From a virus: DNA of 64,000 bases. The DNA lies in IMG/VR virus record IMGVR_UViG_3300009169_000020, positions 1 to 64,000 of that record. One strand, 5' to 3'. Position 1 is the stretch's first letter; the number at the start of each line of letters is the position of its first letter. The position numbers and the translations under genes were made by a program. The notes beneath the pieces were generated by a model, which was given only the letters and a program-made list of their open reading frames with translations, searched no databases and had not been told where the DNA came from. Positions 34,055 to 41,424 of the stretch are shown piece by piece.

Positions 34055-35006
34055 TAATATTCAAACAGAATTTAATATCTACGATGCTCTTAATAGATTA
34101 AATATAAAATATAAAGGTAAACCAAATCATAAAAGTTGGTTAAGTATTTTATGTCCTACACATAATGATAAACATTATGGTTCATGCTCTATAAATATAA
34201 ATACAGGAATAATAAATTGTTGGGTATGTGGATCAAATCATATAAATAATCTATTAGACAGTAAAACCAATCTTAACTTTACTTATACGGAAGAACGAAA
34301 ATCTGAAGAAGTTAAAAAAGTAAATCCAAAACTTTCAGAACAAATGAAATACAATTTTGTTAATATGAAAATAAATCCTGATGATTATTATTATACAAGA
34401 ACAAGGGGGTTTACACAAGAATTTATAGATTACTTTAATATAGTTAGGTGCTTTAGTTTTCCATATAAAGATTATATGGCAATTTCTATAATAGATACTT
34501 CAAAAGATATTAGAGAATGTGAATTTAGAAAACTTATGGTACATGAATACAAACAATTATTACCTACTTATGAAACAGAAATATATCTCAATGATAAAAA
34601 AGTTAAATACGAAATAAATTCAAGATTAAAACAAACTATTTTTAATATAGATAATCTTAATAGAAATGATATATTATATCTATGCGAAGGAGTAGGATCT
34701 ATACCTAAAATATGGCATAATATATCTAAGAATGTATCTTGTACATTTGGTTCTCAAATAATAGATCCACAACTTATATATTTAAAACAATTTAAACAAA
34801 TTATAATAATACCTGATCCAGATGAAGCTGGATTTAATTGTGTAAATAAACTAAGAGAATCTATTCCTAATTTACAAGTTATTGATATAGAATCAGAAGA
34901 TACAGATGAACAATATATTTTTGATATTCAAAATACTAATATATTAACAGCTTCCGAATATATAGGGAAGAACTTAATAAAATATAATATCAAAAGTTTG
35001 TTTTAG
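34047..35006 (+). CDS. DnaG-type DNA primase (319 aa)
   Basis: Zinc-binding domain CPTH...CWVC (Cys36, His39, Cys58, Cys61) in the CHC2 pattern, then a TOPRIM domain with the Glu motif LCEGVGS (212-217) and the DxD motif PDPDEAG (255-261). It lays RNA primers for lagging-strand synthesis. Shorter than bacterial DnaG and without a helicase-binding tail, as is common in phages. Confidence 0.82.
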   Translation: MFDNIQTEFNIYDALNRLNIKYKGKPNHKSWLSILCPTHNDKHYGSCSININTGIINCWVCGSNHINNLLDSKTNLNFTYTEERKSEEVKKVNPKLSEQMKYNFVNMKINPDDYYYTRTRGFTQEFIDYFNIVRCFSFPYKDYMAISIIDTSKDIRECEFRKLMVHEYKQLLPTYETEIYLNDKKVKYEINSRLKQTIFNIDNLNRNDILYLCEGVGSIPKIWHNISKNVSCTFGSQIIDPQLIYLKQFKQIIIIPDPDEAGFNCVNKLRESIPNLQVIDIESEDTDEQYIFDIQNTNILTASEYIGKNLIKYNIKSLF

Positions 35007-35015
35007 AGAGGTAGT

Positions 35016-35849
35016 TTGAAAAGGTATAAATCTTATTTTTTAGAAAGAACTTTTGATATAGATGATGATGTTAATTATATATATTCTTTTATTTTTAAGT
35101 CTTATATGGAGCAATTAAAAGATAAAACTTTCAATGAAGATTTAAATAAAAGATGGCCAGTGATAAATGAAAGAGGTTGTGTTTTTGAATATTTAGATTC
35201 TAATAAATTAAAGTGTATGGAATCTAAATTAGCAAATGAATTAAAACCTATTTATATCTTTGGAGGAGTATTTACTACTGAATCTAAAATAATTTTTGAT
35301 AAAAAAATAAAAGATAGAAACTATATTATTATATCTTTAAATAAAGAACTAATTGAAATATATATTAAAAGTGATTTTGATTTTAGAAAAATGAAAAATT
35401 TTATATCTGAAAAAGAAATTCAGATAGCTAAGAATATGTTAAAAGAAAGTTATGTAAAATCAATGATTTATCATGAATTATCTCATTGGTTAAATAATAC
35501 ATTACATAATGATCATATTGAAAAAGTTGTTTACCTTGCTAAAAAATATGATAACCCGGAACTTTTGAAATTAAAAACAAAAGATATAAATTTAACTCAT
35601 TTTGAAATAGATGCTCAGATTCATGGATTAAAACAAGTATACAAAGATAATAAATTAAAATGGGATAAAATAAATATACCACAACTATTTACTATTTATC
35701 CTTCACTATATTCTGTATATACAGATGTTAAAGATTATGGAAAAGCTATTGTAGACATATGGTTACAAACACTAATTAAAAGAATGAACAGAGAAAATTT
35801 ATTAGGTAAAAGTATGAAAATACCTTTTAAAGATTCTTACGAGGTATAA
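35016..35849 (+). CDS. MKRYK-tagged zinc metalloprotease, putative head cargo (277 aa)
   Basis: TTG start; N-terminus MKRYKSYFLERTF is the shared tag. The body carries HELSH (153-157) with a downstream EIDA (Glu197), a gluzincin-type arrangement of two His and a Glu zinc ligand around catalytic Glu154. If the tag sends it into the capsid, the protease could be injected with the DNA and act on host proteins, or process head proteins. This is inference; the protease motif itself is clear. Confidence 0.65.
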   Translation: MKRYKSYFLERTFDIDDDVNYIYSFIFKSYMEQLKDKTFNEDLNKRWPVINERGCVFEYLDSNKLKCMESKLANELKPIYIFGGVFTTESKIIFDKKIKDRNYIIISLNKELIEIYIKSDFDFRKMKNFISEKEIQIAKNMLKESYVKSMIYHELSHWLNNTLHNDHIEKVVYLAKKYDNPELLKLKTKDINLTHFEIDAQIHGLKQVYKDNKLKWDKINIPQLFTIYPSLYSVYTDVKDYGKAIVDIWLQTLIKRMNRENLLGKSMKIPFKDSYEV

Positions 35850-36026
35850 ATGAGTCAAATTAAAGAATTAAAGGAATTAGAAAAACTTGAAAAATCAATA
35901 AAGAAAAAAGAAAATGAAGCCTTAGATGCAAAAAATAAAGGTCTTATAACTGCTTATGGAAATATTCTTTTAGAAATAAATCTACTCAAAAATAAAATTA
36001 AAAAATTTCAAATGGGTGGAAAATGA
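35850..36026 (+). CDS. coiled-coil small protein (58 aa)
   Basis: ATG touches the upstream stop; GAGGT lies just before. Heptad-like Leu/Lys/Glu pattern (IKELKELEKLEKSIKKK). ATGA overlap with the next gene. No function assigned. Confidence 0.5.
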   Translation: MSQIKELKELEKLEKSIKKKENEALDAKNKGLITAYGNILLEINLLKNKIKKFQMGGK

Positions 36027-36475
36027 AACTCATAGAAACCGAACCAGAATTCTCATTCAATCCGATTCACGACTACACTACGGATGAATTTTTAATGTCG
36101 GCAGGTCGGCAGTTGCAGGCAGACCTTGGGCTAAGTCGCTTTGGAAGGAATGTTACTATACAGAAAGTAATTGGAATTGGATTGCCGATTTATCTAATTA
36201 CTTTCAACAGTAAATATCCTAATGTAAATTTAAGTGCTGTTAGAGTAAAAAATATAAAATCTACTTGGTTTGGAAAAGTAAAAAGAAAAGCAGTACATAC
36301 ACATTTAAAACCTATGAAATTAACCCCTCCTTTACAACTTAGTACAGCTATGATGAGACCTGTAAGTGGTAGTCTGCTATTATTACGTGATATAGCTGGC
36401 GAAATTCTTAGAAATCCAAAAGTATTTGAATGTGTAGAAGTTAATAATAAACTTGCATTCAAGGAGTCGAAATGA
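36023..36475 (+). CDS. hypothetical protein (150 aa), atypical base composition at the 5' end
   Basis: Overlaps the previous stop (ATGA), GGTGGA upstream. The first ~55 codons use CGG, TCG, GGG, CTT and CAG freely, unlike neighbours, then composition returns to AT-rich. No domain recognised. It may be a chimera of a transferred 5' segment. Confidence 0.5.
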   Translation: MKLIETEPEFSFNPIHDYTTDEFLMSAGRQLQADLGLSRFGRNVTIQKVIGIGLPIYLITFNSKYPNVNLSAVRVKNIKSTWFGKVKRKAVHTHLKPMKLTPPLQLSTAMMRPVSGSLLLLRDIAGEILRNPKVFECVEVNNKLAFKESK

Positions 36476-36630
36476 GTTACATATGTAAATGTGGTGAAAA
36501 TTTAATTTTCAAAAGTGGCTATGTAATTGCTTCCATGAAAGTTGAATCATATGAATGTTATAAATGTAAGAGAATCTTTGAAAAAGTTGAAAGTTATAAA
36601 CTTAAAGAAATTAAAAATACTAATAAATAA
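36472..36630 (+). CDS. zinc-ribbon-like small protein (52 aa)
   Basis: AAGGAG before ATG. Two Cys pairs, ICKCGE and CYKC, 24 residues apart, fit a zinc ribbon. Lys-rich tail. It overlaps the upstream gene by 4 nt. Confidence 0.5.
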   Translation: MSYICKCGENLIFKSGYVIASMKVESYECYKCKRIFEKVESYKLKEIKNTNK

Positions 36631-36704
36631 ATGTTGCATCTAATACCTAAAGGGGTTAGAAATATAATTTACAGTGACCTTTAATGGCACTAAAGAGGTA
36701 CAAA

Positions 36705-37238
36705 ATGTCTAAACACAATTATTCTCAAAATTCAGTAAGTCTCTCCAGTATTTTCAATGATGTAGTAGATTCAATCTATACTATCACATCACCTTCATCT
36801 ACTTCAGGAACATCGGTATGTGATTTTACTTATTACAGTTTCCCAAAAGTAAAAGATAATTTTTGGCAACTTGTAGAAGAATTTACTTATCCTACCATTT
36901 ACACACCAACTTACCCTGTAAGTAATTATTATGTAGATGAAGATATGAATTCAATAATAGAAATTGCTGTCTCAGGATTTTCTGAAGAAGAAATTTCTGT
37001 AAAAAGAGATGATCTTAAACTAATTGTAGAAGGGAAACAAAACAAAGATAAAGAATGCAAGAGAAAATATTTCTATAGAAATATTGCTGAAAGAGATTTC
37101 TCGGTATCTTATCAAGGCAGCACTAAATGGGATTTTGATAAACTAGAAGCTAAAATAAGCAGGGGTATATTGTCAATTTTTATACCAATGAAAGAAGAAT
37201 GTAAACCTATAAAACAAGAATTCAAAATTAACAAATAA
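36705..37238 (+). CDS. small heat-shock protein HSP20 (177 aa)
   Basis: The alpha-crystallin domain spans about residues 90-175: IIEIAVSGFSEEEISVKRDD, EGKQN, NIAERDFSVSY, then ISRGILSIFIP. HSP20 holds unfolding proteins; phage versions may assist virion assembly. ATG 36705 follows AAAGAGGT, so it is preferred to the in-frame ATG 36684. The longer start would add MALKRYK, which mimics the tag, but it lacks a ribosome site. Ends with a strong terminator. Confidence 0.82.
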   Translation: MSKHNYSQNSVSLSSIFNDVVDSIYTITSPSSTSGTSVCDFTYYSFPKVKDNFWQLVEEFTYPTIYTPTYPVSNYYVDEDMNSIIEIAVSGFSEEEISVKRDDLKLIVEGKQNKDKECKRKYFYRNIAERDFSVSYQGSTKWDFDKLEAKISRGILSIFIPMKEECKPIKQEFKINK

Positions 37239-37270
37239 TATCTCATCTACCATGTGTAAAATGAGTTCTT

Positions 37271-37303
37271 AAATCCCTAGAAAAAAATCTAGGGATTTTT
37301 GTT
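37271..37303 (+). terminator. rho-independent terminator
   Basis: AAATCCCTAG pairs perfectly with CTAGGGATTT around AAAAAAAT, followed by a T run. It separates the HSP20 gene from the next late promoter. Confidence 0.85.
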
Positions 37304-37315
37304 TACTAATAATTA
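37304..37315 (+). promoter_or_regulatory. late promoter TACTAATAATTA
   Basis: Exact copy of the class, directly after a terminator and 21 nt before a tagged gene. Confidence 0.7.
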
Positions 37316-37335
37316 AAATTATTTGAGGTAATTAT

Positions 37336-37557
37336 ATGACAAAACGATATAAATCATTTTTTAAAGAGGATGAAAAAGAAACAATACAATCTCAAATAAA
37401 AGATTTTCAAGATCAAATAACAAAACTAAGAGATAAATCATCTAATACAGAAAATATGTCATTAGAAGATAAACAAAAAATAAAAAATCAAATCAATAGT
37501 ATAGAAAATAAAATAGTTAAAAAGAAACTTCAACTAGACGCTATAAAAGGTCAATAA
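37336..37557 (+). CDS. MKRYK-tagged coiled-coil protein (73 aa)
   Basis: Begins MTKRYKSFFKEDEKE, the tag with one extra residue. The rest is a Gln/Lys-rich coiled coil (QIKDFQDQITKLRDK). Small tagged helical proteins resemble T4 internal proteins in size and style. Late promoter immediately upstream. Confidence 0.6.
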   Translation: MTKRYKSFFKEDEKETIQSQIKDFQDQITKLRDKSSNTENMSLEDKQKIKNQINSIENKIVKKKLQLDAIKGQ

Positions 37558-37559
37558 TT

Positions 37560-37733
37560 ATGCCATCATCAAGCAGACAGCAGCAGAAATTTATTTTTGC
37601 TAAAAGAGGGCAATATAATACCAAAGCGGATACCCCTGAAAAATTCAAATGGGTATGGGATAAAGATTGGGAAACTGTAGAAGAAAAAGTTATATCTGAG
37701 AGATATAAGCCATTTAATTTTTCAGAGGAATAA
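37560..37733 (+). CDS. small basic protein with the tag-like sequence at its C-terminus (57 aa)
   Basis: Begins MPSSSRQQQKFIFAKRGQY, a start I associate with conserved small T4-type phage proteins. Its last residues read ERYKPFNFSEE, close to the N-terminal tag of neighbouring genes but at the end of the chain. Starts 2 nt after the upstream stop. Confidence 0.55.
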   Translation: MPSSSRQQQKFIFAKRGQYNTKADTPEKFKWVWDKDWETVEEKVISERYKPFNFSEE

Positions 37734-37942
37734 TGTATATAACCAGTGAAACTCAGAAAATTATACAAAAATATATTAAATGTAAAAAGTATAAAATTCA
37801 TTTAGGAAGACTTGAAATGTCATTACAAGATCTTACTATGGTTATACTCATTTTACAAGACAGATATCATGCAACTAAAAATGAAGAACTTAAACATGCT
37901 ATAAATGAACTTAGTGAGTGTAGATATAATGCAACGATATGA
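37733..37942 (+). CDS. hypothetical helical protein (69 aa)
   Basis: TAATG overlap with the preceding stop. Helical, basic N-terminus (MYITSETQKIIQKYIKCKKYK). No family. It overlaps the start of the next tagged gene by 14 nt. Confidence 0.45.
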   Translation: MYITSETQKIIQKYIKCKKYKIHLGRLEMSLQDLTMVILILQDRYHATKNEELKHAINELSECRYNATI

Positions 37943-38186
37943 ACCATTCTTTGAAGATAATAAAATAATAAAAAATAAAAAAGATATTGTTGATTTTATT
38001 AAAGATCAGTTAAATGTAGAATTAGTTAATAATCCTACCGATAGATTAAATCAAAAAAGAAATATTCTATATACATATATTCCGGATTCAAGTAGAAATA
38101 CTTACAGGGTATTATCTTTATTAAAACAGAAAGGGCTACGAGTTGAGAAACATATAGATGATTATTATTGGATATGGGTTAAATAA
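37929..38186 (+). CDS. tagged small protein (85 aa)
   Basis: Start at ATG 37929 gives MQRYEPFFEDNKI, matching the tag; an in-frame ATG at 37905 would add eight residues and hide it. The body is a small alpha/beta unit (FIKDQLNVELV, LKQKGLRVEKHID). Abuts the next tagged gene. Confidence 0.55.
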   Translation: MQRYEPFFEDNKIIKNKKDIVDFIKDQLNVELVNNPTDRLNQKRNILYTYIPDSSRNTYRVLSLLKQKGLRVEKHIDDYYWIWVK

Positions 38187-39389
38187 ATGGAAAGATATAA
38201 ACCATTCTTTGAAGATATAGATATTGATAAAATAAAGAGCATAATAAAAGATTTATCAGTATCTCAAATAGTTAATTATGATTGGGATAAAATAGCCTTT
38301 GGATTTAGTCAAGATGATATTATATCTATACCTTTAAAAAATATTAAAATAAAGTATAAAGGTGATATGGATAATGTTACTGGATTTAGTATGAAGGATT
38401 ATTTTAAAAATAAACCTTTTAGTAAACTACCCCCAATTGAAGTATCATATAATAAAGGTAAATTTTATATAGAAGATGGACATCATAGATACGGTTATGC
38501 TAAAGAATTAAAATTAAAAAATATAGATGTAAAAATAGAAGACATAAAAGATAATCCCATACTAGCACTAGGATTTAAAAGTATAGATGATATCATCAAA
38601 CTTAAAAAACAAATGAATGAAGATATAGTAATACCACTAGAAAAAGGAATGCCTTTTAAATATGGAAAATTTAAAAATAAACAAGCTATATATGATCATT
38701 CGTATGTTAATGAAAAAGGGGATTTGATATTAGTAACAGATACCGGTAAAGAAATTAGTGGTACAAAATTTAGACTTATACAAGAATCTAAGTTTAGTGA
38801 AAATCTTAGATTTACTGATTTAATGAAGAAGGCTTCTATGTCAGATTTTACTAAAGGATTTGCAAAAGAAACAAATAAACTTATGGGTGCTCCTACTACA
38901 CATACAAAATTAAAAAGTATGAAAGTAAATAAAAAACAAGACTATATAATTTTTGTATGGAAAACAAAAAGAACACCTAAATATGATAAAGGAACTCCAA
39001 TGAAAGTAGTTGATCCTAAAGCAGATTTTTCTTTAAAATCTGCTAGAGTGTACACTATTGAAATTAAAATTTTAGATTTTTTTAAATTACTACACACTAA
39101 ACCGAACGGTGACTTTACAAATAAAGATATAGAAGATGTCTTTAATGTTTGTGATATTCAAATATGGTCTAATGTACCCGCATTTCATTGGATGGGGATG
39201 AATTATAATATGGGTATGTTCGATGCTTCTTTATACCCTACAGACATAGAACCTAAACATTGGAATGACTACCATAATTCAGACCAATTTCTTGACAAGC
39301 ATACTGCTGGAGTTGTAAATTCAATAAAGTTCTATATACCTCAAATGAGGCAAATGATTAAGAAATATATGGGTTTAACTAAAAAATGA
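38187..39389 (+). CDS. tagged ParB-like protein with unknown C-terminal domain (400 aa)
   Basis: Begins MERYKPFFEDIDID (tag). Residues ~45-110 form a ParB/Srx-type N-terminal domain: ISIPLKNIKI, PPIEVSYNKGKFYIEDGHHR (DGHHR at 97-101) and YAKELK. Some phage proteins with this fold have nuclease or ATPase activity. The C-terminal half (~205-400) is a separate domain with aromatic motifs (HWMGMNYNMGMFDASLYP). I recall this in phage proteins without known function. Tag plus DNA-binding-type domain suggests a protein that travels with the DNA. Confidence 0.6.
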   Translation: MERYKPFFEDIDIDKIKSIIKDLSVSQIVNYDWDKIAFGFSQDDIISIPLKNIKIKYKGDMDNVTGFSMKDYFKNKPFSKLPPIEVSYNKGKFYIEDGHHRYGYAKELKLKNIDVKIEDIKDNPILALGFKSIDDIIKLKKQMNEDIVIPLEKGMPFKYGKFKNKQAIYDHSYVNEKGDLILVTDTGKEISGTKFRLIQESKFSENLRFTDLMKKASMSDFTKGFAKETNKLMGAPTTHTKLKSMKVNKKQDYIIFVWKTKRTPKYDKGTPMKVVDPKADFSLKSARVYTIEIKILDFFKLLHTKPNGDFTNKDIEDVFNVCDIQIWSNVPAFHWMGMNYNMGMFDASLYPTDIEPKHWNDYHNSDQFLDKHTAGVVNSIKFYIPQMRQMIKKYMGLTKK

Positions 39390-39532
39390 AAGAACAATTA
39401 AACAAAGAATATGAGAAGTTAAAACATATTACTAAAGATTATGCTATTCATATAGATCAACTAGAAGAATATCATGAGACTATTGCAAGAATAAAAGAAT
39501 TAAATAGAAAAATTGATTTTGATCAAAATTAA
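39386..39532 (+). CDS. small coiled-coil protein (48 aa)
   Basis: ATGA overlap with the ParB-like gene's stop. All-helical, with heptads (YEKLKHITKDYAIHIDQLEEY). No family. Confidence 0.5.
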   Translation: MKEQLNKEYEKLKHITKDYAIHIDQLEEYHETIARIKELNRKIDFDQN

Positions 39533-39548
39533 CTTTTATATTAAAAAA

Positions 39549-39560
39549 TACTAATATATA
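39549..39560 (+). promoter_or_regulatory. late promoter TACTAATATATA
   Basis: One-base variant of the class, 31 nt upstream of a predicted virion protein with an AGAGGA ribosome site. Confidence 0.6.
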
Positions 39561-39591
39561 ATTATTAAGTATAAAGAGGACTATATAAAAA

Positions 39592-39972
39592 ATGAAAAAT
39601 AAAAAATTTACTGTATCAACTACAAATCTTGATACTCATGCAATACAAATAATAGATACATATTTAGATCTACAAAGTTCTACATCAGGCACAGTAGAAA
39701 CTAGAAGAAATTATCCTAATAAAGTTCAATTTATAAATAAAACAGGTCAAGATATTCTTGCTAATATATTTAGTTCACAAGGAGAATATGATGATTATGT
39801 TTTAGATTCAACTAATTATGATATGTTTACTATTCTAAATAATACAGCAGTATCATTAACTACACAAAGTCTTTTACCTACAGCATATAAAATAGCAGTT
39901 GTATCACCTTCAGGAACTTGTTCCGTTGCTCTTACTATAGATTGTATTGGTTATCAGCCAAAAGGATTTTAA
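39592..39972 (+). CDS. predicted virion beta-sandwich protein, paralogue A (126 aa)
   Basis: Thr/Ser-rich beta protein with late promoter. It shares its layout with the gene at 40550: KFTVSTT start, R-x-x-YP near residue 42, INKTGQDI, SSQGEYDDYVLD, YKIAVVSPSG and a final GYQPKGF. A duplicated small surface or decoration protein is likely. No named family. Confidence 0.55.
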   Translation: MKNKKFTVSTTNLDTHAIQIIDTYLDLQSSTSGTVETRRNYPNKVQFINKTGQDILANIFSSQGEYDDYVLDSTNYDMFTILNNTAVSLTTQSLLPTAYKIAVVSPSGTCSVALTIDCIGYQPKGF

Positions 39973-39977
39973 TTGAA

Positions 39978-40553
39978 ATGGATGAATTATTTAAAGTAAT
40001 ACCTATTTATGAAGATGAATTTAAAAACTTATATTCTAAAATTGATAATATAGGCATAGATGTAAAAACAAAAACTATATCTCAAGTAGATGATATTTGT
40101 CTTGAAAAATTTATTCCTATAGAAGTATCTTTAAAAGATCTTTCATTTAGAATAGATTTTCTAAATGAATTCTTTTTAAATAATTATAGAGATATGAATG
40201 ATGATTATGGAAAAAGATTACAAGAAATGTCAACCTTTCTTCAACTTGATATAATAGATCTTTCTACAGCATTAGAAGATATTAAATGTAATATAATTGC
40301 TATAGAATATAGAATATTAGAACAAATTAAAGAAGTAACTCAACAACAAAAAATACTAGAAACTAGTAATTTTATGACTGTATGTGATTTAGATTCTAAT
40401 GTAAATTTAGAAAAAATATTCAATAAAATTACAGAATTAGAAAATGAAATAATAGAACTAAAAAAACCAAAAATAGAAGTTAATGAAAATTTAGAAATTA
40501 AAGAAATTAAAGAAACTAAAAAAGGATTCTTTAGAAGGTTATTTCATAAATGA
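39978..40553 (+). CDS. helical protein between the two paralogues (191 aa)
   Basis: Start at ATG 39978 (MDELFKVIPIYEDEF), with AAAGGA 11 nt upstream; the longer frame from 39918 would overlap the upstream gene. Acidic, coiled-coil-rich (LEDIKCNIIAIEYRILEQIKE), ending in a basic FFRRLFHK tail. Probably a virion-associated fibrous or linker protein; unproven. Confidence 0.5.
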   Translation: MDELFKVIPIYEDEFKNLYSKIDNIGIDVKTKTISQVDDICLEKFIPIEVSLKDLSFRIDFLNEFFLNNYRDMNDDYGKRLQEMSTFLQLDIIDLSTALEDIKCNIIAIEYRILEQIKEVTQQQKILETSNFMTVCDLDSNVNLEKIFNKITELENEIIELKKPKIEVNENLEIKEIKETKKGFFRRLFHK

Positions 40554-40930
40554 TAAATAAAAGGTTTATTATAACATCTGCTCAAATAAATGCTATGACA
40601 GCAGTTGTATTAGATGTTGAATTAACTAAAACTATTACTTCTCCTATAGGAAATACTGATGTAAGATATTTATATCCTATAGAAATTCAAATAATAAATG
40701 ATTGTGCAGCAGGGGTAGAATGGCAACTTGTTTCTTCAGCAGAAGAATATGCAGAATATGTAGCAGATCCCTCTTTATTTACTTTTGTAAGACTTCCAAA
40801 TAATAATGTATTACAAGATAATTTTACATCTTTAGGTAGATGTTATAAATTTATTGTAAAAGGATACGAAGCTACATCAACATCAGATTTAATTGTAGAA
40901 TTTATTTCTTATCGTCCCAGTTTAAGATAA
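40550..40930 (+). CDS. predicted virion beta-sandwich protein, paralogue B (126 aa)
   Basis: ATGA overlap with the preceding gene. Same length and pattern as the 39592 product: KRFIITSAQ, RYLYPIEIQIIND, SSAEEYAEYVAD, LPNNN, YKFIVKG, ISYRPSLR. Duplication with divergence. Likely structural. Confidence 0.55.
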   Translation: MINKRFIITSAQINAMTAVVLDVELTKTITSPIGNTDVRYLYPIEIQIINDCAAGVEWQLVSSAEEYAEYVADPSLFTFVRLPNNNVLQDNFTSLGRCYKFIVKGYEATSTSDLIVEFISYRPSLR

Positions 40931-41008
40931 GACTTCACCGAGGTCTATATCTATATATTGCACCGAAAGTGCAGGTTAAATGAAATACCCGACAAGGTTA
41001 TTCACTAC

Positions 41009-41042
41009 AAAACTACCAAGTAAAATCTGGTAGTTTTTTATT
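41009..41042 (+). terminator. rho-independent terminator
   Basis: AAAACTACCA pairs with TGGTAGTTTT around AGTAAAATC, followed by Ts. The stretch before it (40931-41008) has no gene but shows two short hairpins, AGACTT/AGGTCT and TGCAC/GTGCA, each holding CACCGA. Confidence 0.8.
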
Positions 41043-41057
41043 TTCCAGCATTTTGAT

Positions 41058-41069
41058 TACTAATAATAT
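41058..41069 (+). promoter_or_regulatory. late promoter TACTAATAATAT
   Basis: Follows the terminator and precedes the tagged gene at 41100 by 30 nt; AGAGGAAA is the ribosome site. Confidence 0.6.
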
Positions 41070-41099
41070 AATAAACTTTTAATTAAGAGGAAATCATAA

Positions 41100-41411
41100 A
41101 TGAAAAGATACAAATCTCAAATACAGAAAGAAGAAATTATAGTTAAAACAAAAGAAAAAATAAATGAAGCTTCATTTACAGTTAATAATATTGGTTCAGC
41201 TCAAAATAATCTAATAGGTATAATTGAACTTATATCTAAAATTAAACCACAACCATATTTAAGTGGAAATATTATAGGAGAATCTTTGATTACAGGATTA
41301 GATTCTATGTTTGAAAATATAGAGGATGAAAATCTAAAGAATAAGAAAAAACAAATAGTTGTTAAAACCATATTACGTTCACTTCTCTCATATAGAAAAT
41401 CTTTAGTATAA
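41100..41411 (+). CDS. MKRYK-tagged protein upstream of the tail genes (103 aa)
   Basis: Begins MKRYKSQIQKEEIIVK, with the tag core but no aromatic pair after it. Helical body, basic end (KKKQIVVKTILRSLLSYRKS). Own late promoter. Function unknown; an internal head protein by analogy. Confidence 0.55.
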   Translation: MKRYKSQIQKEEIIVKTKEKINEASFTVNNIGSAQNNLIGIIELISKIKPQPYLSGNIIGESLITGLDSMFENIEDENLKNKKKQIVVKTILRSLLSYRKSLV

Positions 41412-41424
41412 TATAAGGAATTAA

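Noticed and set aside
36684-36704. Upstream start giving the HSP20 protein an MALKRYK tag
   Set aside because: The KRYK codons coincide with the AAAGAGGTACAAA ribosome region of ATG 36705, and no ribosome site serves ATG 36684.
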